In this document: in pieces, positions 1-9,733 of the stretch
Layout of the letters: the number at the start of each line of letters is the position of its first letter
Numbering within the stretch: position 1 is the stretch's first letter
NCBI RefSeq assembly: GCF_003989665.1
Contig: NZ_RZIJ01000012.1
Location: 146,242 to 210,241, forward strand
Direction of reading: 5' to 3'
Length of the DNA: 64,000 bases
Source of the DNA: Azospirillum doebereinerae
GTDB lineage: Bacteria; Pseudomonadota; Alphaproteobacteria; Azospirillales; Azospirillaceae
The notes under the pieces: model-generated
What the model was told of the DNA's origin: nothing
The model's input: only the letters and a program-made list of their open reading frames with translations
The model's database searches: none
Position numbers and translations under genes: made by a program

Positions 1-1054
1 CCAGCATCGGCGGCGTGTCGTCCGCCACCGACTCCTCCAGGGTCAGCCCACCCTCCTCCGCCCGCTCGGCGATCAGCAGCAGCGAGCTTTCCACCGCGTC
101 GCGCACGTCCATCGGCTGCGGGTGGAGGTCGAGCTTCCCGGCTTCGATCTTCGACACGTCGAGGATGTCGCTGATGACCGCCAGCAGATGCTGGCCGGAC
201 TTGCCGATCACCTGCGCGTAGTCGAGGTATTTCGGGTGGCCGAGCGGGCCGACGATCTCGCCCTCCATCATCGAGGAAAAGCCGATGATGGCGTTCAGCG
301 GCGTGCGCAGCTCGTGGCTCATGTTCGCCAGGAACTCGCTCTTGGCCCGGTTGGCCAGTTCGGCCTGCTCCTTGGCCTGGATCAGCGCCTGTTCGGCGCG
401 GCGGCGTTCCTGCACCTCCTGCATCAAGGCGCGGGTGCGTTCGGCGACGCGCATCTCCAGCTCGTCGCGGGCTTGGCGCAGGGCCAGTTCCGCCCGCTTG
501 CGCCGGCTGATGTCCTGCCCGACGCAGATGATGCCGGGCGCCACGCCGTCGGCCTCCGGCATGCGGTTCATGTTCCACAGCAGCACCCGCTCCTCCGCCC
601 CGGAACGGCCGCGCTGCACATGCTCGAAGTTGCGGATCTCCTGCCCTTCCGCCGCGATGGCGAGCTGGGCCGCGAAGGCGCTGGTCGGGCGCTCGCCGAC
701 CACCTCCATCCAGGGGCGGCCGATGGCGGTGCCGGGCTCCAGCCCAAAGGCGCGCTCGGCCTCGCGGTTGGCCTCCTGCACGCAGCCGTCCTCGCCCAGC
801 ACCAGGATGATGCTGGCCGCCGTCTGCACCAGGGAGCGGAACCGCGCCTCGCTGACGCGCAGGCCCGCCTCGCGTCGTTTCAGGTCGTCGATGCCGGCGA
901 CGATGCCGACGATGCGGTCGGGTCGCAGGGCCGTGCCGCGCTGGAGCGCCTCCAGCTCCGCCACGCGGCGTTGCAGGCGAAGGATCGTGTCCGCCGGCGT
1001 TTCCGCCGGTGGAGCCTGCTGAGGCGGGGCCAGGGTCGGCGTCGCCACGGTCAT
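1..1054 (-). CDS. PAS-domain sensor histidine kinase (C-terminus cut by window edge)
   Basis: About 351 residues are visible before the window edge. The N-terminus is Pro/Ala-rich, a short coiled coil follows at about 25-70, and a PAS domain lies at about 70-185. A second coiled coil (190-235) leads into a HisKA dimerisation domain whose H-box reads [20 protein letters not shown], so the phosphorylated His is about residue 247. The ATPase domain, and any receiver domain, lie beyond the edge. No membrane segment is visible, so it is probably a cytosolic two-component sensor. It is divergent from the chemoreceptor at 1304. The start is the ATG whose complement is at 1052-1054. The signal and the partner regulator are unknown. 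Confidence 0.9.
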   Translation of the reverse strand, partial: MTVATPTLAPPQQAPPAETPADTILRLQRRVAELEALQRGTALRPDRIVGIVAGIDDLKRREAGLRVSEARFRSLVQTAASIILVLGEDGCVQEANREAERAFGLEPGTAIGRPWMEVVGERPTSAFAAQLAIAAEGQEIRNFEHVQRGRSGAEERVLLWNMNRMPEADGVAPGIICVGQDISRRKRAELALRQARDELEMRVAERTRALMQEVQERRRAEQALIQAKEQAELANRAKSEFLANMSHELRTPLNAIIGFSSMMEGEIVGPLGHPKYLDYAQVIGKSGQHLLAVISDILDVSKIEAGKLDLHPQPMDVRDAVESSLLLIAERAEEGGLTLEESVADDTPPML

Positions 1055-1303
1055 CCACACTCCTCGCCAAACCACTGGGCCAGACGGCTGGTATCGCTTC
1101 CGTACTATGCGGTCAAATGCCGCAGTTGCGCAACAGCCGCTTCGTCCCGCCAAGCTCTTGCGCAGGGCCGCTCCACGGCTATTGGGGCAAACCGCGACAG
1201 CACGCCGCACGCAAAGTTAAGTTTGCTGAAATATTACAGGACCAACCCTTGCTCGGTTGCGGGTGATCATACAAGAACACGGTCAAAGAAAAAGGCGGAA
1301 ACG

Positions 1304-2995
1304 ATGCTGTCAGCGCTTCGCAATCTAAGGATCGGTCCCAAGATTTATTCGGTGGTCGGCATCCAGGCGGTGATCGCCGCCGTGCTCGGCCTGCTGGCGC
1401 TGACCGCCATGGAGGATTTGTCCGGCCGCGCGGCGCGGATCGAGAACGCCGCCCAGCGGCAGACGCTTGGCGAGCGGCTGAACGGGCTTGTCCTGGGCGC
1501 GGTGATGGACAGCCGGGGCGTTTACATGGCGCGCGACGCCGCCGAGAGCGACAAGTTCGGCAAGCCGCTGCTTGCCACGCTGGCGGCGCTCGGCACCCAG
1601 ATGGCCGCCCTGGACGCCCTCACCCCGCCGGCCGAGCGTGCGCTGGCGCAGGCCGCCTCCGCCAAACTGGCCGAATTCGTGACCTTCCGCACCGAACTGG
1701 CGCGGATCGGCCACGAGAAGGGCTCCGCCGAGGCGCGGCTCTACGGCGACAACGACGCCAACCGTCGGAACCGGCAGGCGCTCAACGCCGAGCTGGGCCG
1801 GCTGGTCGCCGCCATCGACGTCGAGGCCGAGCGGCTGCGTCGGGAGCAGGGCGCCGCCCAGACGCACTGGACCGTCATCGTCGCGCTGACCGCCGCCCTC
1901 GGCATCGCCGCCGCGCTGTTGCTGTCGGTGTCGATCGCGCGCGGCCAGATCGCCCGGCCGCTGCAACGGATGACCGCCGCCATGACCGGAATCGCCGCCG
2001 GGGACACCGCCGCCGCGGTGCCCGGCACCGGGTCCGCCGACGAGATCGGCGACATGGCCCGCGCGGTGCTGGTGTTCCGCGACGCCCTGCGCCGCAACCA
2101 GGAACTCGCCGCGCAGGAGCGCGACGCCGTCGCCGCCCGCCAGCGGCGCCAGGACGCGCTGGAATCGCTGACCCACGACTTCACCGCGAAGATCGCCGGG
2201 CTTTGCCGTACCTTGAACGGCGAGGCCGACCAGATTCGTGGCAACGCCGAGGGGCTGTCGGATTCGGCCCGCGACGCCTCGCACCGCTCCGCGACCGTCG
2301 CGGCGGCGGCGGAGCAGGCGACCGGCAACGTCCACACCGTCGCCGCCGCGACCGAACAGATGGTCTCCTCCATCGCCGACATCAGCCAACGCATGACCGA
2401 GGCCGCCCGCATCGCCAGCGAGGCCGAGGGCGAGGCCCAGCGCACCAACGCCACCGTCCAGGGGCTGGCCGGCGCCGCCGAGCGGATCGGCGCGGTGGTG
2501 AAGATGATCAACGACATCGCCAGCCAGACCAATTTGCTGGCACTGAACGCGACCATCGAGGCGGCGCGTGCGGGCGAGGCCGGCAAGGGTTTCGCGGTGG
2601 TGGCGACGGAGGTGAAGAACCTCGCCAACCAGACCGCCAAGGCGACGGAGGACATCTCCGCCCAGATCGTCGCGATCCAGGGCGAGAGCCACAACGCCGT
2701 CACCGCCATCAGCGGCATCGTCGGCACCATCGAGCGGATCAACGGCATCAGCGCCAGCGTGTCCGCCGCCGTGGAGCAGCAGGGCGCCGCGACCCGCGAG
2801 ATCACCCGCAACGTGCGAGAGGCGGCCAGCGGCACCCACGACGTGTCGCAGACCATCGCCGGGGTGTCCAACGCCGCCGACCGCACCGGCGCCGCCGCCG
2901 GCCGCATGCTCGACGCCGCGCAGGGACTGACCACCCACGCCCGCACCCTCCAGGCGGACGTGGACGATTTCGCGGCGCGGATGAAGGCGGCGTGA
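1304..2995 (+). CDS. methyl-accepting chemotaxis protein
   Basis: A 563-residue chemoreceptor. A transmembrane helix lies near residues 14-35, then a helical periplasmic sensor domain of about 150 residues (four-helix-bundle type), a second transmembrane helix near 188-210, a HAMP linker and a long cytoplasmic signalling domain. The conserved hairpin tip is seen as [20 protein letters not shown] followed by [18 protein letters not shown]. It should couple a periplasmic ligand to CheA/CheW and flagellar rotation. The same frame is open far upstream, but that part is antisense to the histidine kinase. The ATG at 1304 is preceded by an AAGGCGG-like ribosome site and begins directly at a normal MCP N-terminus. 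Ligand unknown. Confidence 0.93.
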   Translation: MLSALRNLRIGPKIYSVVGIQAVIAAVLGLLALTAMEDLSGRAARIENAAQRQTLGERLNGLVLGAVMDSRGVYMARDAAESDKFGKPLLATLAALGTQMAALDALTPPAERALAQAASAKLAEFVTFRTELARIGHEKGSAEARLYGDNDANRRNRQALNAELGRLVAAIDVEAERLRREQGAAQTHWTVIVALTAALGIAAALLLSVSIARGQIARPLQRMTAAMTGIAAGDTAAAVPGTGSADEIGDMARAVLVFRDALRRNQELAAQERDAVAARQRRQDALESLTHDFTAKIAGLCRTLNGEADQIRGNAEGLSDSARDASHRSATVAAAAEQATGNVHTVAAATEQMVSSIADISQRMTEAARIASEAEGEAQRTNATVQGLAGAAERIGAVVKMINDIASQTNLLALNATIEAARAGEAGKGFAVVATEVKNLANQTAKATEDISAQIVAIQGESHNAVTAISGIVGTIERINGISASVSAAVEQQGAATREITRNVREAASGTHDVSQTIAGVSNAADRTGAAAGRMLDAAQGLTTHARTLQADVDDFAARMKAA

Positions 2996-3042
2996 AGGGA
3001 GGGGCTTGAAGAGGGCGCCTCTTCCCATAGGCACAAACTCAA

Positions 3043-3067
3043 ACCCTCTCCCCCTGGGGGAGAGGGT
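3043..3067. repeat. perfect GC-rich palindrome, possible terminator
   Basis: The arms ACCCTCTCCCCC and GGGGGAGAGGGT surround a single T, a perfect 12-bp stem between the convergent 3' ends of the chemoreceptor and the DUF2336 gene. It has no T-tract. It is one of several copies in the window built on CCCTCTCCC/GGGAGAGGG; others lie near 35758, 40827, 40883 and 46940. Confidence 0.7.
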
Positions 3068-3087
3068 CGACCGATCCTTAAAATCTC

Positions 3088-4209
3088 TCAAGCCACCCGG
3101 TCTTCCGGAACCATCAGATCGCCCAGCTTCGCCAAGAGGAATTCCAGATCCTCCGGCGCCAGATCCTCGTACTGGGTCAGGATGCGTTCGATCAAGCGGC
3201 GGCGGTGGCGGGCGAGGTCGCCCGGTTCGCCGTCGTAGGGCGTTTCCTTCAAAACGTCGATGGCGATGCGGCAGGCCGGCAGCAGGGCCGAGGGCAGCTT
3301 CGCCTTGTCGTAGAGGGATTTCAGCCCCAACCGCCCGGCGTCGTGAATCAGCAGCCGCGTGTTGGTCATCGGCACGTTCGCCAGCAGCGACATCGCCGTC
3401 TCGAAGAAGGCGATGTCCCCGGTGCACAGCGAGCGCACCAGCAATGAGGGCGTCAGCCGGCCGGTCTGCGCCAATTGCGCCACCAGCCGCTCCAGAGCGC
3501 CCTCGTCGCTCTCGCCGCTGAACAGGGCGACGGTCGCCCGCTCGCGGCTTTGCAGGATCAGGTCGGACGCCACCTGGGCCGGCAGCTCGTGGTACGAGAC
3601 CAGATGCTGGCGCAGCTTTTCCGACACCACGGCAACCAGCCGCTCGGCGATGGTGATCGGCAGCTTGGAGCGATGGACCAGCGGATCCTGCACCGCCTCG
3701 CTGTCGCCGAAACGGTCGATGACCTTGCCGAGGCTGCGTTCACCCAGCTCCGCGCCCTCGTTGGCGACCAGCGCCGCCACGGCCTTTTCCGAGGCGGTCT
3801 CGATCAGCGCGTCGGCGACGGCGGCCGGCACGGTCGGGCGCTGGGCGATGGCGGTCTGCTTGGAATCGGTGCCCGAACGCACGATCTCCACCAGATCGGC
3901 GCTGGTCAGCACCGTGGAGACGCTGAGCAGCGGGATCGCCACCGCCTCCACGTCGCGGGCGAGGCTCAACGCAATGTCGCGCGGCAGCGACGGGCTGGCC
4001 TTCAGATTGTCGGCCAGGGTCTGGCGCACGCGCACGACGGTGTCCCGCACCATCACGCGGATGATGTCCTCGGCCAGCTTGCGCTCGCTGTCGGACAGCG
4101 CGGTGCTGTCGAACTGGTGCGCGATCTTGGCGGCGAGGTCGTTGCGGCTGTTCGGCGACGGGTCCGACAGCAGCCGGGCGACGTCGTCCTTGGTCAGATG
4201 TTCGCTCAT
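3088..4209 (-). CDS. DUF2336 domain-containing protein
   Basis: A 373-residue, helix-rich cytosolic protein with HEAT-like spacing of short amphipathic helices. It resembles the DUF2336 family, which is widespread in alphaproteobacteria and biochemically uncharacterised. No catalytic motif, signal peptide or membrane segment is seen. The frame is open for 45 codons upstream, but the ATG at 4209 (MSEHLTKDD) has an AGGAAGG ribosome site about 10 nt before it and is preferred. It stands alone: a chemoreceptor ends convergently downstream and a DUF6969-like gene lies upstream. A tandem direct repeat sits in its leader (see 4246-4296). Confidence 0.75.
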   Translation of the reverse strand: MSEHLTKDDVARLLSDPSPNSRNDLAAKIAHQFDSTALSDSERKLAEDIIRVMVRDTVVRVRQTLADNLKASPSLPRDIALSLARDVEAVAIPLLSVSTVLTSADLVEIVRSGTDSKQTAIAQRPTVPAAVADALIETASEKAVAALVANEGAELGERSLGKVIDRFGDSEAVQDPLVHRSKLPITIAERLVAVVSEKLRQHLVSYHELPAQVASDLILQSRERATVALFSGESDEGALERLVAQLAQTGRLTPSLLVRSLCTGDIAFFETAMSLLANVPMTNTRLLIHDAGRLGLKSLYDKAKLPSALLPACRIAIDVLKETPYDGEPGDLARHRRRLIERILTQYEDLAPEDLEFLLAKLGDLMVPEDRVA

Positions 4210-4245
4210 GGGTCGCGGACCCTTCCTACCCGAAGCGCCCCCTTG

Positions 4246-4296
4246 TCGTCGGAGACTGTGTTCCAAAGGTCTCGTCGGAGACGATGTTCCAAAGGA
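4246..4296. repeat. tandem direct repeat in the DUF2336 leader
   Basis: Two copies of a 25-nt unit with core TCGTCGGAGAC-NN-TGTTCCAAAGG begin at 4246 and 4272, a 26-bp period. Read on the minus strand each carries TTTGGAACA. They lie 37-87 nt upstream of the DUF2336 start, where a regulator site or promoter would sit. No protein can be named. Confidence 0.55.
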
Positions 4297-4377
4297 AAGG
4301 ATGTGACGAAACGATTTAACCTTCATTAACACCGGAGACATCACGGACCATCCGTGCCGTCCAGCACTGGCCGATGC

Positions 4378-5142
4378 TCAGGAAACCTCCACGAAGCTCG
4401 GCGGTTCCGGAAGGATCGAACGCCGCCGCCGGGCGCCGCGCAACCGCAACTCCAACTCGGCCATCTGCTCCTCCACCGCGATGAAACACTGGGAGGGCAC
4501 CTCCAGCCCCCGGTCCTCGTACACATAGGCGTCGGGGTGCGCCTTCGCCCAGCGACCGATGGCCGCGTCGCGCTCGCGCAGCAACTCCACGATCTGGGGG
4601 CGGAACAGCCGGACCAAGCCGGTGATCCAGCGGTTTGCCGGCCAGGATGGGCGGGCGTGGTCGACCACGAAGGAATCGAGCATGGCGATCACGTCGTCGG
4701 CCTTGTACCACGTTTCCCCAGTGACCCAGCGGTTGGTGGTGAACAGCCGCACCGGCTGCCCGGCGACGTCCATGGCGATGCCGATCAGGTGCGACAGGGC
4801 GTCGTTGTCGTTCTCCGGCGGCTCCAGATCGGGCAGAGCCACCGGCCGCACGCCGTCGGGCATGCCGTGGGGCCGCAGGAAGGTGTGGAAATGGCCGTGC
4901 TCGCCATTGGGCCGCTCGCCCTCCGGGTGGCAGTGGTAATAATACTGCGCGTGGTATTCCGCGTCGTAGACGTCGCCCGGCGGGTAATGGCGCCATTCGT
5001 AGAGCGTGCCGTGGCCGCGCAGCAGTTCGCCGACCACGGTGTCGCCGGTCTTGGCAAGAACGCGCTGGCAGACCCGGACCTCCCGTCCGGCCTCGGCCAT
5101 CACCTCCAACTCCTCGCGGGAAAGTCCCGAAAGATCCGTCAT
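4378..5142 (-). CDS. DUF6969-like protein of unknown function
   Basis: A 254-residue soluble protein. The middle carries a dense His/Tyr stretch (about residues 65-90, HAQYYYHCHPEGE then HGHFHTF) that looks like a metal or aromatic-rich pocket; the N-terminal third is helical and Glu-rich. It resembles the DUF6969 family of Rhodospirillales, whose function is unknown. The ATG at 5142 (MTDLSGLSREE) is chosen over one 20 codons upstream because family-like sequence begins there. It lies between the lipid-transport operon and the DUF2336 gene, all on the minus strand, but gaps above 90 nt argue against one operon. The name rests on general resemblance only. Confidence 0.6.
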   Translation of the reverse strand: MTDLSGLSREELEVMAEAGREVRVCQRVLAKTGDTVVGELLRGHGTLYEWRHYPPGDVYDAEYHAQYYYHCHPEGERPNGEHGHFHTFLRPHGMPDGVRPVALPDLEPPENDNDALSHLIGIAMDVAGQPVRLFTTNRWVTGETWYKADDVIAMLDSFVVDHARPSWPANRWITGLVRLFRPQIVELLRERDAAIGRWAKAHPDAYVYEDRGLEVPSQCFIAVEEQMAELELRLRGARRRRSILPEPPSFVEVS

Positions 5143-5238
5143 CCGCCTGTCCGTCGGTGCGTCAATACCCCTATTACGTACGCGGAGAGCGGATGGTGGC
5201 AAGGGTTTTCCGGGATAGCTCCCCCGTAGGAGGAGGGG

Positions 5239-5862
5239 TCAGGAGGCGGGCTGCACCCCGCTGCGCAGAGCCCAGCCGACCATTGCGCCGGTGACCTGTC
5301 CCAGCGCCGCGTCGAAGGCGGCGATCACGTCGGTGAAATCGCGTCCGCGCACCGGCACCGTCGCCTCGAAGGTCTCGCCGGCCTCGATGGTCCGGCGCGG
5401 CATGGCGACCAGCTTGGCCGACAGGCGCACGTGCACGCGGTCGGGGCTGGCGGCGCCGGGAGTGGCGTATTCGGCCTGGAAGTCGCGCAGCTCCGATTTC
5501 AGGACGAAATCCGAGCGTAGCCCCACCGTGTCGCGTCCGACCGAGACGATCCGCCCGCTGTCCTCGAAGGACTGGACGATCAGCCCCTGCACCATCGTCG
5601 GCGCCCGGTCGGCCCAGGACACGTCGGCGAAATAATCCAGCGAGGTCGGTGTCCGGGCCAACGCGATGCGCGGCGTGTCGATGCCGGCGGCGGCGGCCGG
5701 CGCCTCGACCAGCAACTGCCACTCGACCTTGGGCGCCGCCGCATCCGCCACCGCGCCCGACGTCAGCGTGTAGAGCTTGGGCGCCGTCGGGTTGAGGGTG
5801 GAGCAGGCGGCGACGCCGAGCAGAACAGCGGCGCTCCACGCCGCGCGAAACCGACCGTTCAT
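5239..5862 (-). CDS. ABC transport auxiliary lipoprotein (MlaD-linked)
   Basis: A 207-residue lipoprotein. The signal peptide ends in a lipobox, GVAAC, with the lipidated Cys near residue 20, followed by an ABC_trans_aux-type fold (PqiC/YmbA-like). These lipoproteins accompany MCE transporters and are thought to link the inner-membrane complex to the outer membrane. Its ATG overlaps the stop of the MCE gene by 4 nt, so it is the last gene of mlaE-mlaF-mlaD-lipoprotein. This replaces the mlaC/mlaB arrangement of enterobacteria and is common in alphaproteobacteria. Confidence 0.85.
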   Translation of the reverse strand: MNGRFRAAWSAAVLLGVAACSTLNPTAPKLYTLTSGAVADAAAPKVEWQLLVEAPAAAAGIDTPRIALARTPTSLDYFADVSWADRAPTMVQGLIVQSFEDSGRIVSVGRDTVGLRSDFVLKSELRDFQAEYATPGAASPDRVHVRLSAKLVAMPRRTIEAGETFEATVPVRGRDFTDVIAAFDAALGQVTGAMVGWALRSGVQPAS

Positions 5863-6818
5863 TTCCCACGCACCTCCACGCCCTGCCGTGTTCCGCCGAA
5901 CAGGAAGTTCGACGGATCGTTCTCGATCCGCGTGATCACCCGCGTCAGCTGGCCCGACAGGTCGCGCAGCTGGGAGATCAGCAGGCTCAAGTCATACAGC
6001 CCCGTCGCCGCGAAGTCGCGCACCGGCTCGCGGTTTTCCGACAGGAGCGAGGCCAGCTCGTTGGAGGTCTTCTTCAAAGACTGGATCAGCTCGCGGCTGT
6101 CGCCGCCCAACTGCTTGGCGGTGCCGCTGATGGTGGCCAGCGTGCCCTGCGCCCGGATCAGCGTGTCGTCGAAACGCGGACCGGCCGGCTCGAACCCGGC
6201 CAGCGTGCGGTTGGCCTGCGCCATCGTCTCTTCCAGCCCCGAGGTGGCGCGGGCGAGGTCGGCGCTCATGTCGCGGACGTTGGCGAGGATCTCGGTAACG
6301 GCCTTCTGGTTGTCGCCGTTCATCAGCTCGCCCAGCCGGGTGATGACCTCCAACGCCCGGTTGACCAGCTGCGGCGCGGTGTCCACCACCGCCGTCAGCG
6401 AGGAGGGGCGCGACGGGATCACCAGAACCCCGTCGGGATCGGCGGCCTTCAGCCGCTCGCCCCCTGCCGTGCCGCCGGCGATCTGCACATAGGCGCCGCC
6501 GGTGATGCCCTGCAACTCCAGCGAGGCGATGGAATCGGCCATGATCGGCGTGCCGTTCTGCACCTGCACCGTCACCCGCACCCGCGTGACGTTGTCGGGG
6601 TCGAGCCGGATGTCGCCCACCGTGCCGACCGGAACGCCCCGGTAGCGCACCGGGCTGCCCTGCTGGAGGCCGGTGACCGAGCCGGTGAAGTAGATGCGGT
6701 AGGGCTGGCGGGTCTCCTCCAACTGGACCTTGGCGATCCAGACGGTGAAGACCAGCAGGCCGGCGAGGAGCGACAGCACGAAGCTGCCGACCAGGATGTA
6801 GCTGGCGCGCGTTTCCAT
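5859..6818 (-). CDS. mlaD: MCE/MlaD-family lipid-binding protein
   Basis: A 319-residue protein with one N-terminal transmembrane helix (about residues 8-28) and an MCE domain at about 38-120, including GSVTGLQQGSPVRYRGVPVG. A long helical, coiled-coil-prone periplasmic tail follows. MCE proteins form hexameric rings that carry phospholipid between inner and outer membranes. The ATPase gene ends 9 nt upstream and the lipoprotein gene overlaps by 4 nt, so it is co-transcribed with them. The length suits the alphaproteobacterial form, which is longer at the C-terminus than E. coli MlaD. Confidence 0.9.
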   Translation of the reverse strand: METRASYILVGSFVLSLLAGLLVFTVWIAKVQLEETRQPYRIYFTGSVTGLQQGSPVRYRGVPVGTVGDIRLDPDNVTRVRVTVQVQNGTPIMADSIASLELQGITGGAYVQIAGGTAGGERLKAADPDGVLVIPSRPSSLTAVVDTAPQLVNRALEVITRLGELMNGDNQKAVTEILANVRDMSADLARATSGLEETMAQANRTLAGFEPAGPRFDDTLIRAQGTLATISGTAKQLGGDSRELIQSLKKTSNELASLLSENREPVRDFAATGLYDLSLLISQLRDLSGQLTRVITRIENDPSNFLFGGTRQGVEVRGK

Positions 6819-6827
6819 CGCTTGCCC

Positions 6828-7646
6828 TCAGTCCTTCGCATGGCGCGCGGCGCGGCCGCGCGGTCCGTGAAAGTAATCGTGAATCCAGGGGTGCGGGTCC
6901 GCCAGATGCTCCTCCAGCGTCGCCACTTTGATCTTTTTATCCACCAGCACCGCGATGCGGTCGCAGATCGAGGTCAGGCTGTCGAGATCGTGCGTCACCA
7001 TGAACACGGTCAGCCCCAGGCTGCGCTGCAACCCCCGGATCAGCGCGTCAAAGGCGGCGGCGCCGATCGGGTCCAGCCCGGCGGTCGGCTCGTCGAGGAA
7101 CAGGATCGCCGGATCCAGCGCCAGCGCGCGCGCCAGCCCAGCGCGCTTGATCATGCCGCCGGAGAGCTGCGCCGGGTGCTTGGCCCCGGCGTCGGGCGGC
7201 AGCCCGGCCATGGCGATCTTCACCCGCGCGATCTCGGCGATCAGGTCGGGGTGAAGGGCCGTGTGCTCCTTCAGCGGCAGCATGACGTTCTCGGCCACGG
7301 TCATCGAGCTGAACAATGCGCCGTTCTGGAACAGCACGCCGGTGCGCGCCTGCAAGGCGGTCCGCTCGCGCTGCGACAGGCCGTCGGTGTCGTGGCCGAG
7401 CAGTTCGATGGTGCCTTCCGTGGGACGGATCAGGCCGAGGATCTCCTTCAGCAGCACCGACTTGCCGGTGCCCGAGCCGCCGACCACGCCCAGCACCTCC
7501 CCCGCCCGCACGTCGAGGTCGAGGCCGTCGTGCACCGTCTGCGTCCCGAAGCGGGTGACGAGGCCGCGCACCCGGATGACCGGTTCGGCGTCGGCGACCG
7601 GCCGGGTGCTCGCCATTGCGCTGCTGTCCATCGTGTCTCCGGCCAT
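6828..7646 (-). CDS. mlaF: ABC transporter ATP-binding protein, MlaF type
   Basis: A 272-residue ATPase. Walker A is GGSGTGKS near residue 56, the signature is LSGGMIKRAGLARAL, Walker B is ILFLDEPTAGLDP, and the switch His lies in MVTHD. The signature form with MIKRAGLARAL is typical of MlaF/Ttg2A. It powers the permease encoded immediately upstream. The frame is open well into the permease gene, but the ATG at 7646 shares one base with the permease stop (TGATG), which fixes the start. The C-terminal tail ends in a basic stretch. Confidence 0.92.
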   Translation of the reverse strand: MAGDTMDSSAMASTRPVADAEPVIRVRGLVTRFGTQTVHDGLDLDVRAGEVLGVVGGSGTGKSVLLKEILGLIRPTEGTIELLGHDTDGLSQRERTALQARTGVLFQNGALFSSMTVAENVMLPLKEHTALHPDLIAEIARVKIAMAGLPPDAGAKHPAQLSGGMIKRAGLARALALDPAILFLDEPTAGLDPIGAAAFDALIRGLQRSLGLTVFMVTHDLDSLTSICDRIAVLVDKKIKVATLEEHLADPHPWIHDYFHGPRGRAARHAKD

Positions 7647-8809
7647 CAGATCCCCAGGAACGAGAAGAGGACGGAGAAGATCGCGTCGATGACGATCACC
7701 AGGAAGATGCCCTCCACCACCGCCTTGGTGGTCAGGGTGCCGACGCTTTCGGCGCTGCCGGCGACCTTCAACCCCTCGTAGCAGCCGACCATGGCGATGA
7801 CCAGCGCGAAGACCGGCGCCTTGACCAGACCGGCCAGCACCGTGTTGATCCCGACCGCGACGTGGAGCTGGCGGATGAACTGCCCGAAGGTGATGTCCAG
7901 CGTCGCATAGCTCATCACCGCGCCGCCGAACAGCCCCATCACGTCGGCGTAGAAGACCAGCAACGGCAGGCTGATCATCAGCGCGATGGCGCGCGGCACG
8001 ACCAGAAGCTCGATGGGATCGAGGCCCATGGTGCCGATGGCGTCGACCTCCTGGTTGACCTTCATGGTGCCGATCTGCGCGGTGAAGGCCGAGCCCGACC
8101 GCCCGGCGACGATGATCGCCGTCATCAGCACGCCGATCTCGCGCAGCACCGAGATGCCCAGCAGATTGACCACGAACAGTTCCGCCCCGAAGCGCTTGAG
8201 CTGGTCGGCGCCCTGGAAGGCCAGCACCACGCCGATCAGGAAGGACAGCAGCCCCAGGATCGGCAACGCGTTCAGCCCGGTCTGCTCGACGTGGAACAGC
8301 ACCGAGGTCAGGCGGATGCGCGATGGCTTCAGGATCAGCCGGCCGAAGGTGACGGTGACGAGGCCGAGGAAGCCGACCAGATCCAGCGCCTCCTTGGCGC
8401 CCTCCACCGTGGTGCGGCCGGTGCGGACCACCATGTCGATGATGGGGTGGTGCGAGCGCGCGGACGGTTCCGGCGGGGCCTGCCCAGCGTCGCGCACGGC
8501 CTCCAGCAGGGCGGTGTGTTCGGGCCTCACGCCCTCGACGGTGACGGCGTGACCGTCGGCCTCCAGCCGGGCGGCCAGCCGGGTCAGCAGATAGGCGCCC
8601 ACCGTGTCGAGCGCGTCGAGCCGGCCGAGGTCGAGACGCACGGGGTCGAGCCGCACCGCGCCGCCGGTCGGTTTCGACCGCAAGCCCTCCAGCGCGTCGG
8701 ACGCCGGTTCGGCGGCGTCCAGCGTCCAGCGCCCGCCGGGACCGATGTTCCACACGCCGTCGCCGTGCCGCGATTCGATCCAGACCGTTTCACCCGCCAC
8801 GCCCGGCAC
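7646..8809 (-). CDS. mlaE: MlaE-family permease with N-terminal STAS domain
   Basis: About 387 residues. The N-terminal third is a soluble STAS-like domain containing RLDLGRLDALDTVGAYLL, which probably replaces separate MlaB. The MlaE permease follows, with about five transmembrane helices and the conserved REIGVLMTAIIVAGRSGSAF loop. It forms the membrane channel of the lipid ABC transporter. No ATG fits: GTG codons at 8809 and 8800 are the likely starts, and the upstream open frame does not look coding. It heads the four-gene operon and is divergent from apt. Confidence 0.85.
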   Translation of the reverse strand: MPGVAGETVWIESRHGDGVWNIGPGGRWTLDAAEPASDALEGLRSKPTGGAVRLDPVRLDLGRLDALDTVGAYLLTRLAARLEADGHAVTVEGVRPEHTALLEAVRDAGQAPPEPSARSHHPIIDMVVRTGRTTVEGAKEALDLVGFLGLVTVTFGRLILKPSRIRLTSVLFHVEQTGLNALPILGLLSFLIGVVLAFQGADQLKRFGAELFVVNLLGISVLREIGVLMTAIIVAGRSGSAFTAQIGTMKVNQEVDAIGTMGLDPIELLVVPRAIALMISLPLLVFYADVMGLFGGAVMSYATLDITFGQFIRQLHVAVGINTVLAGLVKAPVFALVIAMVGCYEGLKVAGSAESVGTLTTKAVVEGIFLVIVIDAIFSVLFSFLGI

Positions 8810-8965
8810 CCGCCTTCGCCATTCGATCGGAGAGGTTGGAACGTGGCGGCGCGAGCGCGGCCGGTCAACCCCCTGTGACAACGGCCATGCCTCCGCTGCG
8901 GCGCAACGTCCGTTTGCGCAGCCCCTCCCACCCCGATAAACTGACCCGCTTCGCGTTTGGCCCCG

Positions 8966-9490
8966 ATGGACACCATGGACTTGAAAGACCACATCCGCGG
9001 CATTCCGGATTTTCCGAAGCCCGGCATCCTGTTCTACGACGTCTCGCCCCTGCTGGCTCACGGACCGGCCTGGAAGACCGCCATCGACCGTCTGGCCGAT
9101 GCCGTGCGCCCGCACCGACCCGACGTGCTGGTCGGCATCGAATCGCGCGGTTTCCTGGTGGCCGCCCCGCTGGCGCTGGCGCTCGGCATCGGATTCGTGA
9201 TGGTGCGCAAGCGCGGCAAGCTTCCCGGCGACACGGTCGCCCATTCCTACGATTTGGAATACGGCACCGACACCATCGAGGTGCAATCCGACGCGGTGAA
9301 GCCAGGACAGCGGGTGGTGGTGCTGGACGATCTGCTGGCCACCGGCGGCACCATGGCGGCGGCCGTCACCCTGCTGCGCCGGATCGGCGCCGACGTGCGC
9401 GCCGCCGCCTTCCTGGTGGAGCTGACCTTCCTGAACGGCCGCGACAAGCTGGACGTGCCGAGCCTGTCGCTGATGGCCTACGATTCCTGA
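8966..9490 (+). CDS. apt: adenine phosphoribosyltransferase
   Basis: A 174-residue type I phosphoribosyltransferase that makes AMP from adenine and PRPP in purine salvage. The N-terminus reads [20 protein letters not shown], the substrate loop is [14 protein letters not shown], and the PRPP-binding motif is [14 protein letters not shown]. The length equals that of the bacterial enzyme. Start choice is uncertain: ATGs at 8966 and 8975 both fit, and a TTG lies at 8957; the 8975 start gives the canonical 171 residues. It is monocistronic and divergent from the mla operon. Confidence 0.93.
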   Translation: MDTMDLKDHIRGIPDFPKPGILFYDVSPLLAHGPAWKTAIDRLADAVRPHRPDVLVGIESRGFLVAAPLALALGIGFVMVRKRGKLPGDTVAHSYDLEYGTDTIEVQSDAVKPGQRVVVLDDLLATGGTMAAAVTLLRRIGADVRAAAFLVELTFLNGRDKLDVPSLSLMAYDS

Positions 9491-9733
9491 ACCGATCCGG
9501 GTGTCACGCCCGCATCTCCCTCTCCTCCGCCCCCGGCACCGCGACGGGCGGAGATGGGCAACAGGCGGCGGTCCACCCCGGAAGATTTTGCCGGGACTTC
9601 GCGGAAATTGCCGCCCCGCCCAAGCTGGAAAACCGCCAAGCCATTGATACCGTTCGAATGACCATGTGGCCCGCTTTCTGCAAACCTTGGCTTAAGCCGT
9701 TCCGATGGAACGCACAAGAAAAGGGCGCGGGTC

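Noticed and set aside
122..1300. Long plus-strand open frame leading into the chemoreceptor
   Set aside because: It is antisense to a clear histidine kinase on the minus strand; only the part from 1304 on reads as a chemoreceptor.
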